A DNA stretch of 64,000 nt, from assembly GCA_027475525.1 (NCBI GenBank), contig JAMWFC010000113.1, positions 1,972,001 through 2,036,000 of the forward strand, read 5' to 3'. How positions within the stretch are numbered: position 1 is the first letter of the stretch; every line of letters begins with the position of its first letter. Of the stretch, positions 1 to 9,807 are shown piece after piece. The notes beneath the pieces are model-generated. The model was not told the DNA's origin. It ran no database searches and was given only the letters and a program-made list of their open reading frames with translations. Source of the stretch: Macrolepiota albuminosa (lineage: Eukaryota; Basidiomycota; Agaricomycetes; Agaricales; Agaricaceae). A program made the position numbers and the translations under genes.

Positions 1-1081
1 TTGGCTCAGGAGCGAGCCGGGGATGGGTCCGAAGAACCCAGTGATGACGGGCACGCGCGGCCCGCACTGCAGGATGCGCTCGCCGATGGCACTCGCTAGG
101 TTATCGTAGAAATGCTGATCGAGGACGTCCTCTGAGGCTTCGGTGTCTTCGGATTCGGGGACGACGTCCTCGAGCGAGACGTACTCGGCGTCGATGCCCT
201 GGTCGCGCAGGACAGCCGTCATGATTTTGCACGCGAGCCGCTCGCCCAGACCGACGATGCTATCCTGCGATCGGGATGAAATCTCATCGATGATCTTTCA
301 CACAAAGGGGGACGTCACGGGTAAACGTATTCAATTCACACTGCACGAACATGAAAGAAGCACAAGACATACCTGGGCCGCGAAAAGGAAGTTTCTGAGC
401 CAATCACAGTCGTATTCGATCTCCTGCAGCAGTTCGTCTAGGAGATCGGGGTCGCGGACCGAGGCTCTGGCAGCCTTGACGTGTTCGTCTCGGATGATGT
501 CGACGGTGGCGTTGAATTCGGGGACAGAGTTGCCGTTTGCGCTGGCGAGTGGGGTGAGGCCTGAGAACGCAGCGGTAGCGGCTGCGGGGATGGTGGAACG
601 ACCGCGGGGGCTCTGCGGGGACTGGTGGTGCGGCTGAGGCGGAGATTGAGAGCCGTCCTTCGCGTCGCGTTCCTTGTTCTCGCGTCCAGCACCAAAGAGC
701 CCTCGGACCGGAGTGGTTGTGCCCGAGTGGGAGCCCTTGCGTTTGCGCTGGAGAGTCTGGGAGGCAGAGCGCAAGAGGAGATTGGTGGTCCCGAGGGCTT
801 TGGTTGTGCCAGAACGCGCGGAACACACGATGGCGACTCTGTGTTGGTCGATGTAGTTCCTGTGGACTGATAAGATAAACAGATTGGACGAGTCAGAGGA
901 CGAACGAGACAATGTCCTCTGCGATCTTGACGGCGAATTTGCCGACACTTGTGCCGCCGAATTTTTGGACGAGCCAGCGGGCAGACGGGTCGATGGTGTT
1001 TTGGTGGAGGTTTGGAGGCGTCCGTGGCAGAGAGCCCGAGAGTGTCGAGGATGGCGAGGCTGGCACTGGGTCCTCTGACAT
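1..1081 (-). CDS. HOM3: Aspartokinase, N-terminal part (gene runs off the left edge)
   Basis: Aspartate kinase phosphorylates L-aspartate, the first committed step of threonine, methionine and isoleucine synthesis; it is cytosolic. Three exons are visible on the minus strand: 1081-906, 859-373 and 294 to the window edge. Phases agree and give 261 residues. The nucleotide-binding signature KFGGTSVG lies at residues 40-47, followed by VAIVCSARSG and, in exon 3, the segment around GERLACKIMTA and ITGFFGP, all in the order seen in yeast Hom3. A Ser/Pro/Gly-rich linker of about 70 residues sits between the LLLRSA and DIIRDEH segments, where the yeast protein is much shorter. The ATG at 1081 is the first in frame before the signature. 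The C-terminal kinase part and the ACT domains lie outside the window. It is divergently transcribed from the G-alpha gene. The family call is firm; the linker exon could hide an unrecognised intron. Confidence 0.93.
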
Positions 1082-1416
1082 TGGTGACTACCAGCCTTTG
1101 CAGCGACAAGACTTTTAAGAGAAGATTATAATTTTGCAAGTCATGTGGTTTGTTGCCGTATACGTCCGAGACGATAACGTGACGGCGGAAATTGCTCTTT
1201 CATTTGCTCTGTTATCGACTCTGAGTGACTCGACCCCTAAGCCTCCCGGACACCCGGGCAACTATAAATATTCATGACTGTGTGCATCTTATCAGAGGCT
1301 AATCTCCGCGGGACAAACCCACGAGCTTCCCACAAAGATTTGTGGTTCCTGGCACGTGCGACTGGGCGGACTCGATCATGCAAATCGTGGTTCGGCGTGC
1401 CTGACCTTTTGAGCAA
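1082..1416. promoter_or_regulatory. Divergent promoter between aspartokinase and G-alpha
   Basis: Only 335 bp separate the two start codons, so both promoters must lie here. A TATA-like TATAAATA sits at about 1264-1271 on the plus strand, about 150 bp before the G-alpha ATG. GAGTGACTC at about 1223-1231 contains TGACTC, the core bound by Gcn4/Cpc1 activators of amino-acid biosynthesis genes, about 145 bp upstream of the aspartokinase ATG. Control of aspartokinase by that pathway is an inference. Confidence 0.5.
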
Positions 1417-3684
1417 ATGGTCGTCTCGTCCAGCGACCCCCTCGACGTCGCCCTGCGCCCGCCGCCCGACGAGACGCCCGAGGAGCGGGAACAGCGGGTC
1501 GCCCGAGAAGCAGAGGCAAGCAGGGTGAGCCAGGCGATCGATGCAGGGATCAAGGCGGAGAAGCAGGCAAGGAAGAAGAAGCGGATCGTGCGGCTGCTGC
1601 TGCTAGGCCAGAGCGAGTCTGGTGAGTGAGAGTTTGTTGGTGTCGCTCGTGGCTGAGGTGCTGCAGGCAAGTCCACTACGCTCAGACGTGAGTCCTGTCT
1701 CTCTTTCTATTGGCCCGCCTCACCCTTGCCCAGAGTTCCAGCGCCTGTACACGCCCACGGCTTTTCGCGAAGAACGCATCCTCTGGCGCGCCGTCATCCA
1801 GCTCAACATTGTCCGCTCCATCCGTCTCATCCTCGACTCTCTCTCCCCGGCAACTCCCGACCCCTCCACGGACCCCCGCCACCGCTCCCGCAGCATCTCC
1901 CTCGACGACCCCGACGACGACGACGACAACGACGACCTCCCTTCGTCGTCCGCCACCCTCGTCTCCTCCCCTCTCGACGCACTCAGGGCCCGCCTCCAGC
2001 CCCTTCGCCACATCGAGGCCCTCCTCATCGCAAAGCTCGTCCCCCCAAACGAGGACGAGGCAACCCACCTCCCCGCGTCCCCCCACACCCAGTTCCGCAA
2101 CCAGGAGATCTTTGTCAGACCCGGTGCCGGCTGGAAGGGTGCCCTCTCCAAGGCCCGCGTCAGCTACCCCGGCAGCCCCGACCCCGACCCCGACGCCCCC
2201 GCTCCCCCAGCCGGCCGTCCCACCAGCGCCGGCAACACCGGTCTCGAGACCCAGGACGAGCCCCAGCACGTCTTGCACCACTGTCGCAAGGACATGATCA
2301 CGCTTTGGAACGACAACGTCGTCAGGGAGACTCTCCTCAAGAAAAAGGTCAGACTGGAAGAACTGCCTGGCTTGTGAGTTTGTCTCATCCAACACACATA
2401 CATAATCCTCATTTCCTCCTAGTTTTCTAAACGATCTCGAACGCGTTACCTCGCTCAAGTACATGCCCACCGATGGTCCGACTGTCTTTTTGTCTCTTAC
2501 GCCCATGGCTAACTAACATCCGACAGACGACGTTCTCAAGGCCCGTCTAAAAACAGTCGGCGTGTCAGAATACAAGTTTGAGATGGAGGTAAGCGCCGGC
2601 CGCGACAGCGGCACAGAGTGGCGTATAGTCGATGTCGGAGGCAGTAGAAGTCAGGTCGGTCGGTTCATTCGTCCCTTTTTCTCCTCCGTGCTCAACTCTC
2701 GATTATAGCGACGTGAGTGTGTTCCTACACCTCTGGTCGCGACGACACATGTTGACGCTTTTCTAGCGACGTGGGTTCCGTTCTTTGACGACGGTACGCT
2801 TTTGCTCTTCCGAGTCCCTCTTCTCCAATTTCTTTTGTGCTAGTGGACGCGATAATCTTCCTCGCGCCTATATCGGGATTCGATCAGGTCCTCGCAGAGG
2901 ACAAATCCATCAACCGCCTCGTATGCTCTTTTCTCTTCATCTCTACGACTAGTTAGTTTACGTTTACGTTATTCAATCTACAGGAAGACTCGGTGCTGCT
3001 GTGGAAAGCGGTCTGCTCAAACAAGCTGCTAGCGAACGTCGATCTCGTGTTGTTCTTGAACAAGTGCGATATACTGGATACGAAGCTTAAATCAGGGACA
3101 AAGCGAGTTCCGCCTCTCTCCTCCTGCTTGATTATTATTTCCGTGCATGAAAAAAGCTAACTCTGATGCAGGCTATCGAAATACGTCAAAAGCTACGGTG
3201 ATCGGGCGAATGATCTGGACAGCGTGAGCAAATGTGTGTGCGATTTTTTTTTCTGTTAAAGCCTTGACATACGCGTACGGTTTTTTTTAGACCTCCGTGG
3301 TAAATTTAGTGCGATACATCGCGAGTATTCGCCCAGCCCACGAAAGTTTTATGCGTTTTTGACGTCTGTTACGGTATGTGGGACATACTTGTGTTTCCAT
3401 TATGTTTCTCTCTCCCCTCCCTCCCTCCCGCCTTGTGCCTTGTGCCTTGGTTTGGCGTTTTGTATTTTGTAGTTTTGCTTGTGTTTTTTGGAGGGGTTTT
3501 TCTGATTTGTGATTTAGGATACCGCGACGACTTCGGGTATAATCGCGAGCGGTACGTGTGGTTCTGTTCTTGTCCGTGTGTCGATTGAGTTGGTCACTGA
3601 TTGATGATGGGTTCCTGGCTTGGTTCTTGTGCAGTGCGCGATATGGTTATACGTCAACATCTCAAACAGTCGAAACTACTTTAA
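1417..3684 (+). CDS. Heterotrimeric G-protein alpha subunit, diverged fungal type
   Basis: A GTP-binding signalling subunit at the inner face of the plasma membrane. Thirteen exons were traced: 1417-1621, 1667-1687, 1734-2373, 2423-2475, 2527-2654, 2709-2712, 2767-2793, 2844-2920, 2984-3102, 3172-3233, 3291-3373, 3518-3551, 3635-3684. They total 1503 nt (500 residues) with consistent phases. Seen: P-loop GQSESGKST (64-72), switch I RLKT (313-316), DVGGS (342-346), NKCD (411-414) and TSVTDT near the C-terminus. Oddities: Ser replaces the catalytic Gln normally found in DVGGQ; there is no N-terminal MGxxxS myristoylation site; the helical domain is enlarged by about 150 residues including an acidic run; the C-terminus is KQSKLL; exon 6 is only 4 nt; and intron 9 uses a GC donor at 3103. 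These features fit a non-canonical agaricomycete G-alpha rather than Gpa1-type. Long antisense ORFs here are shadows of the GC-rich insertion. Confidence 0.93.
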
Positions 3685-5385
3685 TGTTGTGTATTGCCCT
3701 GCCCCCTCACCCTCACCCTCACCCCCACCCCCACCCCCACCCCCCGCCCCGGCGCTTGGCCTCTCTCTCCTCTCTCTCTCAACGCTTGCCCCAGCCAGAG
3801 CCAGTACAAGTAACTAACTACCTCTACACCCTTTGGAATCCACGTTTTTATACGCTTTATGCGCATCCGCTTTTTTTTCCCGTCTTTGCGTGGTTTGGTT
3901 TTTTTTTTTTTTCGATGTGTGGCATATACGTATATATACTATACATATATACATATATATATATAGCTAGCTATGATAGTATGATAGTTAGGATCTCACC
4001 CACCCCACTACGTCTCCACTGCTTGTACCCCTTGTACATATAGTGTATATGTATTATTCATGTGCTCTCCACCTGCCGATTGATTGAAATGATGTATGTA
4101 CTGTGTGGGTTGTCCGTCTGTCTATGTACATATCTGCTATGAGTCAGGTACCGGTATGGAATTGTGGGTTATCAGGTACCGTCGGCCAGGTGTGTGTGTG
4201 TGGGTGAATTTGGTGGGGTACGTATGTACGGTACATACCTTATTTATAAGAAACTGGACCTGGACCTGGACCTGCGTGGACAGAATTGTATGTATGTAGC
4301 GGTTTCCCGCCGTGAACGTTGAACCATGGAGACCAACCATCGTACACTCCCCCTCCCTAGTGAGCTCTCAGGCTCCTGGATCATTTCAACGTCGAGGAAA
4401 TGGCTGGTAGTTTATCCAGAGCCTTTGTCTGCTATGTATCGTGCATCGTGCATCGTGCATCGTTAACGGGTCCGCAGGATAGTTCCGATTGGATAATTAG
4501 TGCAGTCTATTTCAGGTCGTCCGTTGGGAAACTACAGCTGCAGTGGCCAGCCGGGTGCTGGATTCGGACGACTCGGAAAGGAAAGTTTTGGGGATTTCTT
4601 GGAGCTTGATTCAGAGAGAACTGGGTCTAGGGCCGTTTATGTTGATCGAAATCGAAATAAGAGGCTTTTTGTGCATCGGTGCAAGTATGTATAGAGGATG
4701 GGTTACGCACGTGTGGAGGGAGGTACGGGTTGACGTGAGATGTTTCTGATAGTTGGGATGTGATGCTTCCTGATGTACGTGTCGTGTGCGTGTGGATAGC
4801 TGAATGTAATCCCGTATACGATTACCACATACGATACATCACATACCACGACCAATACACTAATGACGTCATACCTGACAGAACCTTAACGACCCTGACT
4901 GACATTATCTTCCTTTTCCTCTTTTTCTCTCTCGCTCTCGAATACCTTCGTGATTCGTAATCTGCTGTTGGTATCTGCTATCGTCATCAAATAGATAACG
5001 TGGTCTTGTTCTGTGGGTGTCTGAGACCGTACAGCTTACACTGAAATGGGCAGGTGGAGCTTGATATAGATAGCTATAGCGTGGATTGGACGATTTTTAT
5101 TTTATTTTTGCCGCGTGTGCGTGTGCGTGTGTTGTGGATAGCTGAAATGGGCAGGAGGAGCTTGATAGCTGGATAGATAGCGTGGATTGGACAGTTTGCG
5201 CCCTGGGATTTTTGGGGTTCTGATACTTGTGGCTTTTTTGTGAGAGTTGGGGGACTGCAGACGCGAGGGGACTCGGACTCGACTCGACTCGAGCTCGCCT
5301 TGAGATGAATTGTGCGCCAGTGGGCTCGAGTACCTGTTTTCTGTGGGTTTTATAATATGATTTTTGTTTTATTTTTTGTGACCAT
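3685..5385. other. Intergenic, no gene found
   Basis: No ORF here has coding character or a recognisable motif. It contains low-complexity tracts: a C-rich run, poly-T, TA-rich runs around 3930-3965, and three CGTGCAT-type units near 4440-4463. The near repeat of a GGGCAGGTGGAGCTTGATA-like stretch around 5047 and 5149 suggests a small local duplication. The first part probably holds the G-alpha 3' UTR. Confidence 0.6.
3703..3752. repeat. C-rich microsatellite (CCCTCA/CCACCC units)
   Basis: About 50 bp of alternating CCCTCA and CCCCCA units just past the G-alpha stop codon. The units differ from the fungal telomere repeat and lie in unique gene-flanking sequence, so this is a simple repeat in the 3' UTR or spacer. 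Confidence 0.8.
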
Positions 5386-8187
5386 GACTTGTCCATGTCT
5401 CGTCCTCGTCCGTGGGTCCGCGCCTTTTCTGCTTTCTCATGGGGGTTGGTTGTCAACCATCTTAAACGGGACGCACTCATGCGGCGCGGTGTTCTTTTCT
5501 TTTCTTTCCTTCTTTATAACTAGTTTTCATGGCCGGCCGACCCACTCTACTTCTTCGGGTTTCTCAGATAGCCTGCTATTGCTTACTTCTTACTACAAGA
5601 CAAGGAAGGGATCATCACTTCACATCACATCTTCACATGGTTATTATTACATTACCTATTACCGACGCTGTCAATCTCGGGCGCCCGTGGCCTATGCTTG
5701 CCTGGGCTATCCGACGATTTACTTATATACACTTGAAAGGAAAGAAAGCATCGCCCCGAACCTTTCGATTTCGAACATTTTCCAGCTGCAATGATTTCTG
5801 CGAGCGGTATCAACGCGATTGATGTACTCTGTATCTTCATCGGTGTGTTTATCTTGAGGCAGTTGCTTCGCCGCACACAAACACAACAAGGGCCGCTCCC
5901 TCCTGGTCCGAAGGGATACCCGTTGATTGGAAATGTCGTGGATATGCCCTACAAACGTGAATGGGAAACGTTCAGGAAGTGGGGCCAACAATATGGTGGG
6001 CCTTGGGTGATACAAGATAATGAACATCGTCGCAGGCAAGATATGTTCGATAAGAGTCCTTGATCGGATAATGGTAATTCTGAATTCGGCGGAGATAGCC
6101 AAGGAAATGCTCGAGAAAAAAAGCGCGATTTACTCTGATCGTCCTGTGATGCAAATGGTGGGGAACCTCATTGGCTGGCAGGAATCTCTTCCGTTCATGA
6201 CTTATGGAAATCGGTTCCGCCGCATGCGTCGTTATATGCGTGACCTTGTTGGGAATAAAGTCAACGTTCAGAGGTTCTCTGATATCGCGGAGGTCGAGAC
6301 ACATAAATTCCTTCGTCGTGTCCTTGCGAACCCTGAGGACTTTGCTCAGCATATTCGACAGTAGGTTCTTTTTTGCTTCGTTTTGTAAGTGCCTGATACC
6401 TATGGGATCTTTAAAGTACCGCAGGAGCTATAATCACACGAATAACGTACGGTTATGAGGTCAAGGACAACGACGATGCCTTTGTAGATCTAGCCGACAG
6501 ATGTATGGCTCAATTCTCTGTTGCTTCAACACCAGGCCGCTTCATTGTCGATGTTTTCCCGCAACGTTAGCTTTTTTTGTCTTCTTTTCCCACTTGATGG
6601 ACCAAGATAATTTTTCTGTCCACATTCGTAGTGCGCCATGTTCCGATGTGGGTTCCTGGAGCCGGATTTAAAAGGAAAGCGAAAGAGTGGGCTGTTATTC
6701 TAGGTGAAATGGCCGAAAAGCCTTTTATTTTTGCGAAGAAGGAATTGGTAGTTCATACGCAATCGGCCCGCATCTCCTGATCTGACCATTCTCAAGGCCA
6801 AAGGTACAGCACAAGACTCGTTTGTGTCCAATCTTTTGGCAGGTAAAAACGTGTCTTATGAAGAGGAACTCGACGTCAAGTGGAGCGCACACGGTCTATA
6901 TGCAGGTACGCCCATGCGTAATCCGTTCAATCCCTTGCTTGATTTTGAGTCTTTTGATATTTCAATCAAAGGTGGCTCTGATACCGTAGGCCACTTTTTT
7001 CGTTTAGTCGGACTTGCAGTACTTAGGTTTCGATTACTGCTTTCGAATCTAGACTGTATCTGCGATATACTCGTTTTTCCTGGCTATGACTCTGACGCCT
7101 GAGGTCATGAGGAAAGCTCAAGCAGAGATCGATTCTATTGTCGGCAATGATCGGCTTCCGACTCTTGAAGACCGTCAGCATCTACCATACATCGACGCAC
7201 TTATAAAGGAAGTTTTTCGATGGAACGTTATAGTTCCTCTTGGTGAGCGGATTATGGCGTTCCCTCCCTTGCATATTGTCTTTTATTGAACTGATTTCTA
7301 GGCTTACCGCATTCTTCGATTGAGGATGACATGCAGAATGGTTACTTCATGCCCAAGGGTACCATTGTGATAGTCAACATACAGTAAGTCAGATATAGTC
7401 ACAATACACGAACTTGAATATCTTTCTTCTTCTTCTTTACTCCTTCTAGCGGGATTCTGCATGACCCAGAGGTATATGCTGATCCACACAAGTTCGATCC
7501 AGAGCGGTTCATCGCGACCGAGGACCGACCCGATGAACCCGATCCTCGCAATGTCGCCTTTGGTTTTGGAAGACGGTAAGCGCATGCATCAGTCCAACTC
7601 TCACCGTGATCTTTCTCATAGTACAATTTCAAAGGATTTGTCCGGGTGCTGTCGCAACTGTCTACTCTCAACTTCATCATTAATTGACGCTGTTATTTAG
7701 GGATGCATCTCGCGGATGCCTCGGTGTTCATGTCGTGTGCGATGATTCTTGCTGTTTTCGACATCACCAAGTCCGTCGAGAATGGAGTTGTCATCGAACC
7801 TGTATACGAGACGAGCGAAGGCACAGTGAGGTATAGCGAATCATTCTGTGGTCTCTTGAGTAGGATTTGATCTCATCTCATAGCCACCCGAAACCATACA
7901 GATGTTCAATCAAACCTCGTTCCCGGAAAGCTGCTTCGCTTCTTGATTAAGGCGCTGAACTACTCTTTTGAATTTTAATCTACAATGTTGTTTGTGAGTG
8001 AAATGTAAGGACAGTTCGAATAAAACCTGTTATTCTCGCACCCCGGTTTCTTTGTGTTGAGAGAGTGATGGACCTAAACCCATGACCGTATCTCCTTCAA
8101 AAGTGAGCTCCGGTCGCACCGTCAATGGTCATGCTGACATTACCAGAAGAGGTTGAGAGGTTCTTGTTGGAGGTCGAGAGGTCCAGT
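5386..8187 (+). repeat. Segmental duplication, copy A
   Basis: This stretch is closely similar, in the same orientation, to 47307-50234. Similarity starts at GACTTGTCCA about 400 bp before the P450 start codon, covers all exons and introns, and ends about 240 bp past the stop in the segment encoding LPEEVERFL. The two copies are separated by about 39 kb of transposons. A former tandem gene duplication driven apart by insertions is the simplest reading. Confidence 0.9.
5791..7950 (+). pseudogene. Cytochrome P450, copy A, frameshifted
   Basis: A microsomal haem mono-oxygenase of the fungal xenobiotic/secondary-metabolism type, resembling CYP5144/CYP5150-like families (subfamily uncertain). It has the same eleven-exon plan as copy B. 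Seen: hydrophobic N-terminal anchor (FIGVFIL), proline hinge [11 protein letters not shown]-helix AGGSDTT, K-helix EVFR (ExxR), PERF region, and haem loop FGFGRRICPG. Exons 1 to 3 (5791-5995, 6036-6360, 6417-6565) are open. In exon 4 an extra C in the run at 6767-6769, relative to copy B, shifts the frame and gives a TGA at 6778-6780, about 245 residues in. Downstream exons are preserved to the TAA at 7948-7950, so the lesion is recent or a sequencing error. Confidence 0.85.
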
Positions 8188-8690
8188 CTGTTAGAACTCG
8201 CGGAACTGCGTAGACCAGGTGAAACACCTAGAGATGAGTCGCGGGTGGAACAGTTCCTTAGGGAGTCCCGCCTCGACAACTATTCTCTAGGTAAGCCCAT
8301 TACTTATTTCTGAGGGAGTTCAATCGAAGATGACTTGAGCGTAGATCGGAGCAAGGTAGTGTCAAGGATAGGGACTTGAAAGCTGACCGTGGAGTACGAA
8401 AATGAGAGCCGTGGACACGGAAACACTGACCGATGGAAGACAAACGTGTAGTTTACATAATTACATAATGTATGTTATGCATTCTCTCACTGCACCAACT
8501 TTTGACACCCCACTCGGAGACAAGGTGCAGAGCTGTAGAAAACTCCCCCACTAGATCAAAGTTCCTTGCCCACTCATGGAAATAGCCCATCTTCATTATG
8601 CATTGAGACAGGTCTTGAGATTTTTCCATCCTTTTTTGTTCATGCCTCACTGCTGCCGATGTTCACATTCTGTAGTTACATGAGTGAGGA
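7951..8690 (+). other. P450 3' flank with a short conserved coding-like segment
   Basis: The first part is the probable 3' UTR (AATAAAACC near 8020). At 8125-8313 a frame encodes a charged peptide containing LPEEVERFL. The same frame is kept in the other duplication copy at 50166-50255, then the two diverge. It might be the remnant of a neighbouring gene caught at the end of the duplication, or chance. From about 8340 to 8690 I see no gene. Confidence 0.3.
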
Positions 8691-9376
8691 TATGTGCAAA
8701 ATCTGTGGTGGATATAGCACAAATGGACTTATCATCATCAGAGTTAGAGGTGGATGGGGAGCATTTGCAATGGTGATAACATTCTTTGGCTGCACAAATA
8801 ACTTTGTCTTTGATTTTCAGAGGCATATCTGCAACATATCAAGAAGAGTGGTGTCCAGGAAAGACCACAATGATGGTATGCATTTTTGCCCTGCAAATTG
8901 AGCTATCATACATTGCCTGAACTTTTTCCACTGCATCTGGATTGAGGGCAGTTTGTGTGTCTTCCTGATTGGTGAGAATCTTCTTCACAGTGGCAAGAGT
9001 GGGCTCATCTGCCTGAGTAGGGAGGGAAGTGCAAACAGAAGTTGGAATGAAGATTCATGAGAATAGAATCAACTACATTAACAGCAGCAGGAGCATTACC
9101 AAGAGCAGTGAGAGCCTCATAAGCAGAGACAATGCTGAATGAGATTATAAAGATACTATTTGAGTTCAGAGTGTTTTGCATGGGCATTTTTTTGGAATTT
9201 GTTTTTAAGAATGGTCCAGACAGCATTGGCAGTTTAAGCAGAAGTGGTGTTCTTGAAATGGGAATGAATAACGTTAGTGGAGGATACTATCATTTCCATA
9301 GTGTTTCAAAATTTTTATAAAACCATGAATTACAAGACATCAACAGTACCTTTGACCAATTGGACTTTGGCAGTTG
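8691..9376 (-). pseudogene. Decayed copia-type gag remnant
   Basis: On the minus strand, two short frames separated by stops read like the gag (UBN2) domain of Ty1/copia elements: one around 9226-9160 containing VWTILKNKFQ, and a second at 9005-9130 with SAYEALTALGN followed by SILMNLHSNF. The order and spacing match the YxxL...L-x-sLP pattern of that domain. The sequence is rich in TG/CA and nearly lacks CpG, as expected for an old methylated element. The young copia element at 9382 inserted next to or into it. The match is by motif only. Confidence 0.4.
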
Positions 9377-9381
9377 GTGTG

Positions 9382-9672
9382 TGTTGACCGAGGTAGTCTA
9401 TTAGGGTCAGCTTGGACGTGGTCACATGATCTCAGCATTAACTTTGGTTTGACGTGTATTATAGCCTCAGTTGCTCTCTCTCATCATAGACAGGCTCTGA
9501 GGCTGTAAGTACACGTTTTTCATTCATGAATTAGTACATATCTGATAGCTTGTGACTTAGTTACTTTACGCTGTCCTTAGGTATGAATTTAGTTGCTCTC
9601 TCTCATCATAGACAGGCTCTGAGGCTTTACTTTACGCTGTCCTTAGTCCCAGGCTGTCAGATACGTCCAACA
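9382..9672 (+). repeat. Copia 5' LTR (291 bp)
   Basis: Starts TGTTGACCGAGG, ends GTCCAACA, identical by eye to 15389-15679. Inside it, a motif of about 36 bp (AGTTGCTCTCTCTCATCATA...) occurs twice, about 115 bp apart, and a TTTACGCTGTCCTTAG motif also occurs twice, so the LTR has an internal direct repeat. The primer-binding site would begin at GGTTATGGG just downstream; I could not assign the tRNA. Confidence 0.95.
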
Positions 9673-9807
9673 GGTTATGGGCATCCTTTTTAGGATTACT
9701 GGCACTTTCTGAACAGCAAGAGACTACTCTTACACGGTTTTGATCGCATACATTCAGTCTTTTCCATCCTTTCTGCGTTATTTTTGGTTCGACTTTGGGT
9801 CAGCACA

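Noticed and set aside
438..1139. A 233-residue Arg/Pro/Ser-rich minus-strand ORF
   Set aside because: Another frame of the aspartokinase exons; it spans both introns and has low-complexity composition.
1682..2506. A 274-residue antisense ORF rich in Gly and Val
   Set aside because: It is the shadow of the GC-rich G-alpha exon 3; its Gly/Val composition follows from the opposite-strand codons and it has no motif.
3703..3752. Interstitial telomere
   Set aside because: Units are CCCTCA/CCCCCA, not TTAGGG/CCCTAA, and the tract is short and inside a gene flank.
9784..9807. Copia Gag start at 9784
   Set aside because: The codon there is TTG; the first ATG in frame is 9808.
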